NCBI RefSeq assembly: GCF_003143855.1 | Contig: NZ_QFRK01000003.1 | Location: 1 to 36,489 of the forward strand | Reading direction: 5' to 3' | Length of the DNA: 36,489 nucleotides | From: Streptomyces sp. NWU339 | GTDB lineage: Bacteria; Actinomycetota; Actinomycetes; Streptomycetales; Streptomycetaceae | Shown: positions 25,166 through 32,989 of the stretch, piece after piece | Position numbering within the stretch: position 1 is the stretch's first letter | Layout of the letters: the number at the start of each line of letters is the position of its first letter | The notes under the pieces: model-generated | Told to the model about the DNA's origin: nothing | Database searches by the model: none | Seen by the model: the letters and a program-made list of their open reading frames with translations, nothing else | Position numbers and translations under genes: made by a program

Positions 25166-25960
25166 GTGAGCTTGAGGATCGTTGTCACTGTGAAGTACGT
25201 GCCCGACGCCACCGGCGACCGGCACTTCGCCGAGGACCTGACCGTCGACCGGGACGACGTGGACGGGCTGCTCTCCGAGCTGGACGAGTACGCGGTCGAG
25301 CAGGCGCTGCGGATCGCCGAGAACGCCGACGACGCCGAGGTGACGGTGTTGACGGTGGGCCCGGAGGACGCCAGGGACGCGCTGCGCAAGGCGCTGTCCA
25401 TGGGCGCGGACAAGGCGATCCACGTCGAGGACGAGGACCTGCACGGCACCGACGCCATCGGCACCTCGCTGGTGCTGGCCCGGGCGATCGAGAAGGCCGG
25501 GTTCGACCTGGTGGTCTGCGGCATGGCCTCCACCGACGGTTCCATGGGCGTGGTGCCGGCCCTGCTGGCCGAGCGCCTCGGCGTCCCGCAGGTCACGCTC
25601 CTGTCGGAGGTGAACGTCGAGGACGGCACGGTGACCGGCCGCCGCGACGGCGACGTCGCCTCCGAGCAGCTGCAGGCCTCCCTGCCGGCGGTGGTGTCGG
25701 TGACCGACCAGTCGGGCGAGGCCCGCTACCCGTCGTTCAAGGGCATCATGGCGGCCAAGAAGAAGCCGGTGGTCTCCTGGGACCTGTCGGACCTGTCGGA
25801 CCTGGACCTCGACGAAGGCGAGGTCGGCCTTCAGGGCGCCTGGACGACCGTGGAGGCCGCGACCGAGCGTCCGGCCCGCAGTGCGGGCACGATCGTCAAG
25901 GACGAGGGCGAGGGCGGCCGGCAGCTCGCCGAGTTCCTCGCGAGCCAGAAGTTCATCTAA
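25166..25960 (+). CDS. etfB: Electron transfer flavoprotein beta subunit
   Basis: A 264-residue beta subunit of ETF, which with EtfA takes electrons from acyl-CoA and related dehydrogenases. RIVVTVKYVPDATGDR at the start, VDGLLSELDEYAVEQALRIA, VLTVGPEDARDALRKALSMG and VCGMASTDGSMGVVPALLAE are typical, as is the recognition-loop region RYPSFKGIMAAKKKPV near residue 195. GTG 25166 has AGGAGAC just upstream. It starts an operon-like row with etfA and the membrane oxidoreductase. Confidence 0.95.
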   Translation: MSLRIVVTVKYVPDATGDRHFAEDLTVDRDDVDGLLSELDEYAVEQALRIAENADDAEVTVLTVGPEDARDALRKALSMGADKAIHVEDEDLHGTDAIGTSLVLARAIEKAGFDLVVCGMASTDGSMGVVPALLAERLGVPQVTLLSEVNVEDGTVTGRRDGDVASEQLQASLPAVVSVTDQSGEARYPSFKGIMAAKKKPVVSWDLSDLSDLDLDEGEVGLQGAWTTVEAATERPARSAGTIVKDEGEGGRQLAEFLASQKFI

Positions 25961-26017
25961 AGGCGCCGTTCGCCGACCCGTCCCGCATTCCCTCGCACGC
26001 AGGAGAGAAGAAGTCCC

Positions 26018-26980
26018 ATGGCTGAAGTCCTCGTCCTTGTCGACCACGTGGACGGCGCCGTCCGCAAGCCCACCCTGGAGCTGCTGACCCTGGCCCGCCG
26101 CCTGGGCGAGCCGGTCGCCGTCGCCCTCGGCAGCGGCGCCGCCGACACCGCCGGCGTGCTCGCCGAGCACGGCGCGGTCAAGGTGCTGACCCACGAGGCC
26201 GCCGAGTACGCCGACTACCTGGTGGTGCCGAAGGTGGACGCCCTGCAGGCCGCGGTCGAGCAGGTGTCCCCGGCCGCCGTGCTGGTCTCCTCCTCCACCG
26301 AGGGCAAGGAGATCGCCGCCCGCCTGGCGCTGCGCCTCGGCTCGGGCCTCATCACCGACGCCGTCGACCTGGAGGCCGGGGAGGAGGGCCCGGTGGCCGT
26401 CCAGTCGGTGTTCGCCGCCTCGTTCACCACCCGCTCCCGGGTCACCAAGGGCACCCCGGTCATCACGGTCAAGCCCAACAGCGCCGCCGTGGAGGCCGCC
26501 CCGGCCGCGGGCGCGGTCGAGCAGCTGTCCGTGTCCTTCTCCGCGCAGGCCACCGGCACGAAGGTCACCGGTCGCACCGCCCGGGAGTCGACGGGGCGTC
26601 CGGAGCTGACCGAGGCCGCGATCGTGGTCTCCGGCGGCCGCGGGGTGAACGGCGCGGAGAACTTCGCGCTGATCGAGGCGCTGGCCGACTCCCTCGGTGC
26701 GGCCGTGGGTGCCTCGCGGGCGGCCGTCGACGCCGGCTGGTATCCGCACACCCAGCAGGTCGGCCAGACCGGCAAGTCCGTCTCGCCGCAGCTGTACCTC
26801 GCCAACGGCATCTCCGGCGCGATCCAGCACCGGGCCGGCATGCAGACCTCCAAGACCATCGTGGCGGTCAACAAGGACGCCGAGGCGCCGATCTTCGACC
26901 TGGTCGACTACGGCGTGGTCGGCGACCTGTTCGAGGTCGTCCCGCAGCTCACCGAGGAGATCAACACCCGCAAGGGCTGA
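26018..26980 (+). CDS. etfA: Electron transfer flavoprotein alpha subunit
   Basis: The 320-residue alpha subunit. The N-terminal domain ([20 protein letters not shown]) is followed by the FAD-binding C-terminal domain with [40 protein letters not shown] and [20 protein letters not shown], the family signature. ATG 26018 has AGGAGAGAAG upstream. It lies 57 bp after etfB and 28 bp before the membrane oxidoreductase gene, so the three are probably one transcript. Confidence 0.96.
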   Translation: MAEVLVLVDHVDGAVRKPTLELLTLARRLGEPVAVALGSGAADTAGVLAEHGAVKVLTHEAAEYADYLVVPKVDALQAAVEQVSPAAVLVSSSTEGKEIAARLALRLGSGLITDAVDLEAGEEGPVAVQSVFAASFTTRSRVTKGTPVITVKPNSAAVEAAPAAGAVEQLSVSFSAQATGTKVTGRTARESTGRPELTEAAIVVSGGRGVNGAENFALIEALADSLGAAVGASRAAVDAGWYPHTQQVGQTGKSVSPQLYLANGISGAIQHRAGMQTSKTIVAVNKDAEAPIFDLVDYGVVGDLFEVVPQLTEEINTRKG

Positions 26981-27008
26981 GTTCCGCACGAGACAGAAGG
27001 CGTTTCCC

Positions 27009-29300
27009 ATGCAACTCGCCGCGATCATCGTGTCGCTGGTCCTGGCCGTGGTGGGCGTGGCGTTGTTCGCCCGAGCCATGGCTCAGATCTACCGGTTCGT
27101 GCGGCTCGGACAGAATGTGCCCACCGGCACCCGCACCGACCGTCCCGGGCAGCGAAGGTGGACGCTGTTCAGGGAGTTTTTGGGTCACACCCGCCTCAAC
27201 CGCTGGGGCATCGTGGGCGCGGCGCACTGGTTCGTGGCGGTGGGCTTCTTCACCCTCGTTCTGACCCTGGTGAACGCCTTCGGGCAGCTCTTCCAGGCCG
27301 ACTGGATGCTTCCCGTCATCGGTGAGTGGGCGCCGTACGAGGTCTTCACCGAGCTCGTGGGAGTGCTGACCACGCTCGGCATCCTCACCCTCATCGGGAT
27401 CCGTCAGGTGTCTCACCCGAGGCTGATGGGCCGTAAGTCCCGCTTCGCCGGTTCCAACTTCGGCCAGGCATACTTCGTCGAGGCCGTCATCCTAATCATC
27501 GGTCTGGCGATTCTGACGCTGCGCGGCCTGGAGGGCGCGCTGCACGGCGTTGACGGGTACGAGGCCTCGTACCCGGTGTCGTATCCGCTCGTGGCGGCGT
27601 TCCGGGGCCTGAGCGTGTCCGCGGTGGAGAACCTGGTCTACCTGTTCGCGATGATCAAGATCGGCACGTCCTTCGTGTGGATGATCGTGGTCTCCCTCAA
27701 CACCGACATGGGTGTGGCCTGGCACCGCTTCCTGGCCTTCCCCAACATCTGGTTCAAGCGCAACGCGGACGGCTCGACCGCGCTGGGCGCGCTGCAGCCG
27801 ATGACGTCCGGCGGCAGGCCGATCGACTTCACCGACCCCGGCGAGGACGACGTCTTCGGCGTCTCCCAGGTCGAGCAGTTCTCCTGGAAGGGCCTGCTGG
27901 ACTTCTCCACCTGCACCGAGTGCGGCCGCTGCCAGTCGCAGTGCCCGGCCTGGAACACCGGCAAGCCGCTCTCCCCGAAGCTGCTGATCATGTCCCTGCG
28001 CGACCACGCGCACGCCAAGGCCCCCTACCTGCTGGCCGGCGGCGGCAAGACGATGGAGGGCGAGGAGAAGGCCTCCGCCGAGCAGCTCACCGGCGTGCCC
28101 GCGGCGGCGCTGGCCGAGGCCGAGCGCCCGCTGATCGGCACCCTCGAGGAGAACGGCGTCATCGACCCGGACGTCCTGTGGTCCTGCACCACCTGCGGCG
28201 CCTGCGTCGAGCAGTGCCCGGTCGACATCGAGCACGTCGACCACATCGTCGACATGCGCCGCTACCAGGTCATGATCGAGTCGGCGTTCCCGTCCGAGGC
28301 GGGCACGATGCTCAAGAACCTGGAGAAGAAGGGCAACCCCTGGGGCCTGGCCAAGAAGCAGCGCCTGGAGTGGCTCAAGGAGGTCGACTTCGAGGTCCCG
28401 GTCGTCGGCCGTGACCTCGAGGACCTGGCCGAGGTCGAGTACCTGTACTGGGTCGGCTGCGCTGGCGCCCTGGAGGACCGCGCCAAGAAGACCACCAAGG
28501 CCTTCGCCGAGCTGCTGCACATCGCGGGCGTGAAGTTCGCGATCATGGGCGGCGACGAGAAGTGCACCGGCGACTCCGCCCGCCGCCTGGGCAACGAGCC
28601 CCTGTTCCAGGAGCTCGGCATGGAGAACGTCATGGCGCTGAACACGGCGTTCGGCGAGGAGCTGGACGACGACGGCCAGGTCACCGAGGAGTCGCGCAAG
28701 CCGAAGTCGGCGAAGAAGATCGTCGCCACCTGCCCGCACTGCCTCAACACCCTCGGCAACGAGTACCCGCAGCTCGGCGGCGACTACGAGGTCATCCACC
28801 ACACCCAACTGCTCCAGCACCTCGTCGACGAGGGCAAGCTGATCCCGGTCACCCCGGTCGAGGGCCTCATCACTTACCACGACCCGTGCTACCTGGGCCG
28901 GCACAACAAGATCTACACGCCGCCGCGGGAGATCATCGGCAAGGTCCCGGGCCTGCGCAACGAGGAGATGCACCGCCACAAGGAGCGCGGCTTCTGCTGC
29001 GGCGCCGGCGGCGCGAGGATGTGGATGGAGGAGCGGATCGGCAAGCGCGTCAACGAGGAGCGCGTCGACGAGGCCCTCGCCCTCGACCCGGACATCGTCT
29101 CCACCGCCTGCCCGTTCTGCCTGGTCATGCTGACCGACTCGGTCAACGGCAAGAAGAACGACGGAAAGGCCAAGGAGACCGTCCAGGTCGTGGACGTCGC
29201 CCAGCTGCTGCTGGACTCCGTCAAGACCCCGGTCGACAACCGGCCTCCGATCGGTTCGGCAGGCACCCATCACACGCCGGAGCCTCAACCGACCAAGTGA
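27009..29300 (+). CDS. etfD: Membrane Fe-S oxidoreductase, ETF:menaquinone type (EtfD-like)
   Basis: A 763-residue membrane protein. Residues 1 to about 250 hold about five to six transmembrane helices of the nitrate-reductase-gamma/haem b type (AAIIVSLVLAVVGVALFARA; AAHWFVAVGFFTLVLTLVNA; VFTELVGVLTTLGILTLIGI). Two [4Fe-4S] motifs follow, CTECGRCQSQCP near residue 302 and CTTCGACVEQCP near 393, then CCG-type heterodisulfide-reductase domains (DPCYLGRHN; GFCCGAGGARMW near 663). The order matches mycobacterial EtfD (Rv0338c), which passes electrons from EtfBA to menaquinone. The location beside etfBA supports the same role. ATG 27009 was chosen because the protein then starts with its first membrane helix. 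Confidence 0.9.
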   Translation: MQLAAIIVSLVLAVVGVALFARAMAQIYRFVRLGQNVPTGTRTDRPGQRRWTLFREFLGHTRLNRWGIVGAAHWFVAVGFFTLVLTLVNAFGQLFQADWMLPVIGEWAPYEVFTELVGVLTTLGILTLIGIRQVSHPRLMGRKSRFAGSNFGQAYFVEAVILIIGLAILTLRGLEGALHGVDGYEASYPVSYPLVAAFRGLSVSAVENLVYLFAMIKIGTSFVWMIVVSLNTDMGVAWHRFLAFPNIWFKRNADGSTALGALQPMTSGGRPIDFTDPGEDDVFGVSQVEQFSWKGLLDFSTCTECGRCQSQCPAWNTGKPLSPKLLIMSLRDHAHAKAPYLLAGGGKTMEGEEKASAEQLTGVPAAALAEAERPLIGTLEENGVIDPDVLWSCTTCGACVEQCPVDIEHVDHIVDMRRYQVMIESAFPSEAGTMLKNLEKKGNPWGLAKKQRLEWLKEVDFEVPVVGRDLEDLAEVEYLYWVGCAGALEDRAKKTTKAFAELLHIAGVKFAIMGGDEKCTGDSARRLGNEPLFQELGMENVMALNTAFGEELDDDGQVTEESRKPKSAKKIVATCPHCLNTLGNEYPQLGGDYEVIHHTQLLQHLVDEGKLIPVTPVEGLITYHDPCYLGRHNKIYTPPREIIGKVPGLRNEEMHRHKERGFCCGAGGARMWMEERIGKRVNEERVDEALALDPDIVSTACPFCLVMLTDSVNGKKNDGKAKETVQVVDVAQLLLDSVKTPVDNRPPIGSAGTHHTPEPQPTK

Positions 29301-29461
29301 CCGACCTGGCCACCGTGAGGGAGAAATTCACTCTGACGCTCTCCCGAGACGAGCACGAGGAGGCGTTCGCTGAACTGCTTGACCTGTTCGCCGACGACCT
29401 GCGCCAGCAGTCGGAGATCACGTATCAGGCCACAGGGGTGACGGTGCGGGGCGGCTTTTAG
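29297..29461 (+). CDS. Small ORF, 54 aa, coupled to etfD
   Basis: GTG 29297 overlaps the etfD stop (GTGA) and opens a 54-codon frame: VTDLATVREKFTLTLSRDEH, EEAFAELLDLFADDLRQQSE, ITYQATGVTVRGGF. It is acidic in the middle and probably helical. Its TAG stop overlaps the TAA stop of the convergent galE gene (29458-29461). I do not recognise a family. The translational coupling and normal codon bias argue for a real peptide, but it may also be the remnant of a longer gene. Confidence 0.5.
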   Translation: MTDLATVREKFTLTLSRDEHEEAFAELLDLFADDLRQQSEITYQATGVTVRGGF

Positions 29462-30453
29462 TCCTTCAGCATCTTGTCGCGCACCGGGAGCCAGTCCAGG
29501 GCGGAGCGGATGCCCTCCTCCAGGGACAGCTTCGGCTCCCACCCCAGCAGCGTCGCGGCCCGGTCGCTCGTGGTGTACCCGCCGGCGACGTCCCCGGGGC
29601 GCGGATCGGCGTCGACCGTCGCCAGAGGCGTGCTCACGACGGCGTTGAACGCCGCGCACAGCTCCCGGACGGTGGTACCGGAGCCGGTGCCCAGGTTGAT
29701 CGCGATCGAGCGTTTCGACTCGCTGAGGATGGAGTCGAAACGCTCGATCGCCGCGATGTGGGCTGCGGCCAGATCCCAGACGTGCACGTAGTCACGGATG
29801 CCCGACCCGTCGCGAGTCGGATAGTTCACGCCGGTGACCGGGAACGGTGTGCCCTCCTGGTGGGCCTGGATCAGCTTCCCCAGCGCGTGACTGGGCCTCT
29901 TGAGCTGGAGACCGGTCCGCAGCAGGGGATCGGATCCGACCGGGTTGAAGTAGCGCAGGGACAGCACCCGCAGCTGCCCGGCCGCAGCGATGTCGGCGAA
30001 CATCTCCTCGCACACCGCCTTGGTCCGCGCGTAGGGGCTCTGCGGCGCCAGCGGCGAGTCCTCGGTGACAGGGGAGCCGTCCTCGGCCTGGTAGATGGAG
30101 CCCGAACTGCTGAAGATGAGGCGGTCGCAGCCGTTGCGGTGGAGGTGGCTGACGAAGGCCAGGCTCTTGGCGACGTTCGCCTCGTAGTAGCCGATCGGGT
30201 CCGCCACGGACTCTGGCACCACGATCAGCGCCGCGCAGTGCACCACGGCGGAGATATCCGGGTGCTCCGAGAAGATCCGGTCGACCAGGTCCCCGTCCGA
30301 GATGTCGCCCTCGTAGAAAATCCGCCCCTCGGTGAACTCGGCGCGGCCCCGGACGAGGTTGTCGAGGATCACCGGAGTGACGCCCGCGTCCAGACAGGCC
30401 GACGCAACAGTGCTTCCGATGTACCCGGCTCCCCCGGCGATAAGGACAGACAC
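29458..30453 (-). CDS. galE: UDP-glucose 4-epimerase
   Basis: A 331-residue extended SDR that interconverts UDP-glucose and UDP-galactose. The N-terminal NAD motif is AGGAGYIGSTVASACLDAGV, the catalytic Ser region FSSSGSIYQAEDG, and the Tyr/Lys pair SPYARTKAVCEE. RYFNPVGSDP and RDGSGIRDYVHVWDLA are GalE signatures. The start is the ATG at 30453. The stretch ERFDSILSESKRSIAINLGT replaces the usual sequence before the conserved NLGTG and is encoded by a perfect 20-bp inverted repeat. The protein still reads through in frame, so it may be functional. Confidence 0.92.
   Translation of the reverse strand: MSVLIAGGAGYIGSTVASACLDAGVTPVILDNLVRGRAEFTEGRIFYEGDISDGDLVDRIFSEHPDISAVVHCAALIVVPESVADPIGYYEANVAKSLAFVSHLHRNGCDRLIFSSSGSIYQAEDGSPVTEDSPLAPQSPYARTKAVCEEMFADIAAAGQLRVLSLRYFNPVGSDPLLRTGLQLKRPSHALGKLIQAHQEGTPFPVTGVNYPTRDGSGIRDYVHVWDLAAAHIAAIERFDSILSESKRSIAINLGTGSGTTVRELCAAFNAVVSTPLATVDADPRPGDVAGGYTTSDRAATLLGWEPKLSLEEGIRSALDWLPVRDKMLKD
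29702..29751. repeat. Perfect 20-bp inverted repeat inside galE
   Basis: The arm GCGATCGAGCGTTTCGACTC (29702-29721) is exactly complementary to 29732-29751, with a 10-base loop (GCTGAGGATG). The repeat lies wholly in the coding region, and both arms are translated in frame (IERFDS and ESKRSI in the product). Confidence 0.9.
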
Positions 30454-30620
30454 GATGATTCCCTTCCGGCCTCAGTCCCGCCCAAGTAGGCGACCGGCAG
30501 AAGGCTAGCGGTGCACCAGCCCCGGAGGTACGGAAGCCGCATGATGGGTTCTGACGCGTCGCAGGAGGTACGGCGGCCGGCCCTGCACACGCTGACCTCG
30601 GACCTGAGGCCCGATACTTA

Positions 30621-30691
30621 CTGGTGAGCTCGCGTATTCAACTGTCGCGAGTGTTCAGCTTCAGCGGGCCCGTTGGTGACCTTGTGTGATC
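30621..30691 (-). repeat. Direct repeat copy A: decayed end of a recombinase gene
   Basis: This 71-bp copy matches 31099-31169 at the same length: the outer 28 and 23 bases differ at only two positions each, while the central 20 bases differ widely. On the minus strand it reads DHTRSPTGPLKLNTRDS and stop, parallel to DHTRSPAGWVPRGTSDS and stop in the complete recombinase gene. Similarity continues weakly, with a one-base shift, for about 25 more bases. It is either an attachment-site copy or the relic of a second recombinase gene. Confidence 0.75.
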
Positions 30692-30730
30692 CCCGGAACC
30701 ATGTACCGTGCCAGCACGTCTGTCACGGGC

Positions 30731-31096
30731 ATGAGCAGAAAGACCACAGGGCGGACCACGGGCATGAACCCAACGACCAGAGGTGGCGCCGGATGCCTCC
30801 TCACTGGCCTGGGTGCGGCGACCGCGCCGCTTGTGTGGGCGCCGCAGGCCGCGATCAGTATCGACGGCGGATTCGAGGGCCATGCCCGTGATCTGAGCGT
30901 GCTCTATATCGATCTTCCGCTTATCGTGCTCGGCGGCGCTCTGGTTCCGCTCTTGACCTGGACGCTGATCACGCGATGGGTGCACCGGCCCTGGGCCGCC
31001 GCACTCGCAGCCGTGGCCGCGCTCGCACTCGGGGTGTGGGGCCTCACCGAGTGGTGGACCCCCCACCGGCAGCCGGGCCTCGGGGACGGGGGTTGA
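30731..31096 (+). CDS. Small membrane protein between direct repeats
   Basis: An open frame of 121 codons from ATG 30731 (ATG 30764 is an alternative, giving 110). It encodes a hydrophobic protein with a first segment GCLLTGLGAATAPLVWAPQA that may be a signal or helix, an exposed stretch SIDGGFEGHARDLSVLYIDL, then two clear membrane helices (LIVLGGALVPLLTWTLITRW; AALAAVAALALGVWGLTEWW). No family is recognised. It is the only gene between the two 71-bp repeat copies, and its last codons almost touch copy B, so it may be a captured cassette gene. Neither start has a strong ribosome-binding site. Confidence 0.6.
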   Translation: MSRKTTGRTTGMNPTTRGGAGCLLTGLGAATAPLVWAPQAAISIDGGFEGHARDLSVLYIDLPLIVLGGALVPLLTWTLITRWVHRPWAAALAAVAALALGVWGLTEWWTPHRQPGLGDGG

Positions 31097-31098
31097 TA

Positions 31099-31169
31099 CT
31101 GGTGGGCTCTCGTATTCAACTGTCGCTGGTTCCCCGAGGGACCCAGCCCGCTGGTGACCTGGTGTGATC
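31099..31169 (-). repeat. Direct repeat copy B: 3' end of recombinase gene
   Basis: The partner of copy A (30621-30691), overlapping the last codons and stop of the large tyrosine-recombinase-like gene (stop at 31116-31118). Conserved outer blocks are CGTATTCAACTGTCGC and CCCGCTGGTGACCTGGTG; the central 20 bases are unlike copy A. Confidence 0.75.
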
Positions 31170-32657
31170 GCCCGGGGCGTATCGGCTCCAGGTTCCGCCG
31201 GTCTCGTTGCGGAGTCGGCTGGTGGTCTTGTTGTGGTAGCCGAGAGCGTCCGCGACGACAGGTGCGGGCAGTTCGAGGAGTTGCTGCCGGATGGCGGCGC
31301 CGCGGGCCGCGGCGATCGGGATGCCGGCCTGGTTCAGGAGCGCGGACAAATGGTTCGAGCCCAGCGGCTGGCCGGTGCGGCGGCCGGGGAAGAGCCAGCG
31401 CGAGGCCGGGTTGGTGGCGGTGTTCATGTTGGCGCGGGTAGCGAGGTGCTCCAGCAGTAGGGCAGCGACCGGTGCGGGAACGGGCGAAGGCGGTTCGCCG
31501 AGTCGGAGCAGCATGGTGTCCCCGTCGTGGACGGCGTCGTCCACGGCGAGCCGGACGACGTGGCTCAGGGGCTGTGCGTAGAGGAGAACGATGATGCCGG
31601 CGACGCGGAGTCGCATCGGTATCTCCGCATCGGTGAGCAGGCGCCCCAGGGCGGCAAGGCGTTCGTCCTCGCTCAGTGCGGACCGGCGGGAGATCTTCAT
31701 CGCGGGGATGGCCAGGGAACGTGGGCAGTGCCGGCCCTGCACGGCCCAGTTGAGGAAGCCTCTCAGGCGGGTGCGGGCATGCTCGGGGTTCTCGGCGAAC
31801 CAGGCGTCGACGTCGACCTGGCCGCATGACGCGAGGGTGGTGTTCCGCTCGCCGAGCCAGAGCAGGAAGCCGGTCGCGTACTTGATCTGTTCGCTGGCGA
31901 AGCGACGGATGCTCGGGGTGATGTGGCTCCGCTCAGCGCGGGCACGAAGCCTGGGAAGGACGTGCCAGGTCGCGAAGAGCCTGATCGACTTCGCGTGCTC
32001 GGGGCCAGGTATATCGGCCAGGTGGCCGGGAAGCCAGCGCTGGAAGGAACAGAGGTGCTTGTCGGCCGCAGGCAGGATTCCGCAGCCCATGAGAAGTTCT
32101 TCCAGGTGGGAGGCTGCCCGCCAGGGCTGGAGTTTGTGGAACGCGTCGTGGGTGAGCGGGATCTCGCCGAGGCCGAGCCGGCGAAGCAGCTGCGAGGCGT
32201 TGCCCAGCTGGCCGCGGCGCATATCCAGCCAGGCCAGTCCGCTTCCGGGCTTGTCCATCGTCACCAGCAGGTCGAACAGCGGGACCAAAGCGGGCCGGAG
32301 ACGGCCCGTGCCGTCGTCGAGGAGCGCGGTGAGGCGGTCGGCGAGCGTGCAGCGTTCGCAGAGCCGACCGCCCAGGAGCTTGCCCTCGAAGCCGCAGCGT
32401 GAGCAGTCGAAGGTCTGCGCGAAGCCGGCGCAGGTGGTGCAGATCGCCGCCCTGTCGCCGGGGCGGAGTCCGGGAAGGGCCCGGTCCTCGCCGCATCCGG
32501 GGCAGGTGCCTCGCGTCCGGACGGCCCGGTCCGAGCACGTCCGGCAGACGTATCCGTCGGGCCACGTGCCGGCCTTGTGCCTGTGGCGGCCGCAGCGGCA
32601 GCACTCGGCCATGAACCAGCGCTCGTACTGTTCGTCGGTGGCGTAGGGGCGGGTCAT
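31116..32657 (-). CDS. TnpB-like tyrosine-recombinase partner with zinc ribbons
   Basis: A 513-residue protein. The N-terminal 100 residues hold several CxxC zinc-ribbon pairs (CCRCGRHRHKAGTW; CRTC; CPGCGEDRALPG; CTTC; CSRCGFEG; CERC). The C-terminal half has the fold order of a tyrosine recombinase (AGIIVLLYAQPLSHVVRLAV; SNHLSALLNQAGIPIAAARG; ADALGYHNKTTSRLRNETGG; TWSRYAPGDH), but the first catalytic arginine and the HxxR motif are not evident. It resembles the larger partner recombinases in Tn554-like and related actinobacterial modules. Start ATG 32657 overlaps the HTH gene stop (ATGA). It probably assists the intact recombinase two genes upstream. Confidence 0.72.
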   Translation of the reverse strand: MTRPYATDEQYERWFMAECCRCGRHRHKAGTWPDGYVCRTCSDRAVRTRGTCPGCGEDRALPGLRPGDRAAICTTCAGFAQTFDCSRCGFEGKLLGGRLCERCTLADRLTALLDDGTGRLRPALVPLFDLLVTMDKPGSGLAWLDMRRGQLGNASQLLRRLGLGEIPLTHDAFHKLQPWRAASHLEELLMGCGILPAADKHLCSFQRWLPGHLADIPGPEHAKSIRLFATWHVLPRLRARAERSHITPSIRRFASEQIKYATGFLLWLGERNTTLASCGQVDVDAWFAENPEHARTRLRGFLNWAVQGRHCPRSLAIPAMKISRRSALSEDERLAALGRLLTDAEIPMRLRVAGIIVLLYAQPLSHVVRLAVDDAVHDGDTMLLRLGEPPSPVPAPVAALLLEHLATRANMNTATNPASRWLFPGRRTGQPLGSNHLSALLNQAGIPIAAARGAAIRQQLLELPAPVVADALGYHNKTTSRLRNETGGTWSRYAPGDHTRSPAGWVPRGTSDS

Positions 32658-32989
32658 GCGTCGGGCAGGATGCGGGCGGCGCGGGGGCGGAGCTTGGCGA
32701 CGTTCGCGGGCGGGGTGGGCAGGTCGCCGGTGGCGGTCTTGCGGACGCCGACGTTCTCCGCAGTGGTGGCCACCAGGTCGGCCGGGGTGCACGAGAGGAT
32801 GTCGCAGAGCGCGGCCATGACCTGCAACGACAAGCGTTCCGGGGTGCCTGAGACCAGGCGGTGGACCTGGGAGGCGGACAGGTCGATGCCGCGTTCGTGC
32901 AGCAGCGGCACCAGTTCGGTGGCCGTGAAGATCCGGTGCTGGGCCATGACCTCGCGCAGCCGCCAGGTGTAGCCGACCTTGCGTTTCAT
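32654..32989 (-). CDS. XRE-type helix-turn-helix regulator of the recombinase module
   Basis: A 111-residue protein with an HTH domain in its first 70 residues (FTATELVPLLHERGIDLSAS, QVHRLVSGTPERLSLQVMAA, LCDILSCTPADLV), as in Cro/C1-like regulators. The tail is proline- and basic-rich. It sits between the two recombinase genes and overlaps both by ATGA, so the three are one transcript. It takes the position of the small third protein of Tn554-type modules and may regulate the operon through the GCATC/GATGC palindromes upstream, or act in recombination directionality. Confidence 0.82.
   Translation of the reverse strand: MKRKVGYTWRLREVMAQHRIFTATELVPLLHERGIDLSASQVHRLVSGTPERLSLQVMAALCDILSCTPADLVATTAENVGVRKTATGDLPTPPANVAKLRPRAARILPDA

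Noticed and set aside
27492..29288. A 598-codon minus-strand frame opposite etfD
   Set aside because: Shadow of the real gene: repetitive L/V/D/R composition and no recognisable motif.
32658..32792. Longer start for the zinc-ribbon recombinase partner (558 residues)
   Set aside because: The extension lies in the HTH gene in another frame; the ATGA overlap at 32657 is preferred.
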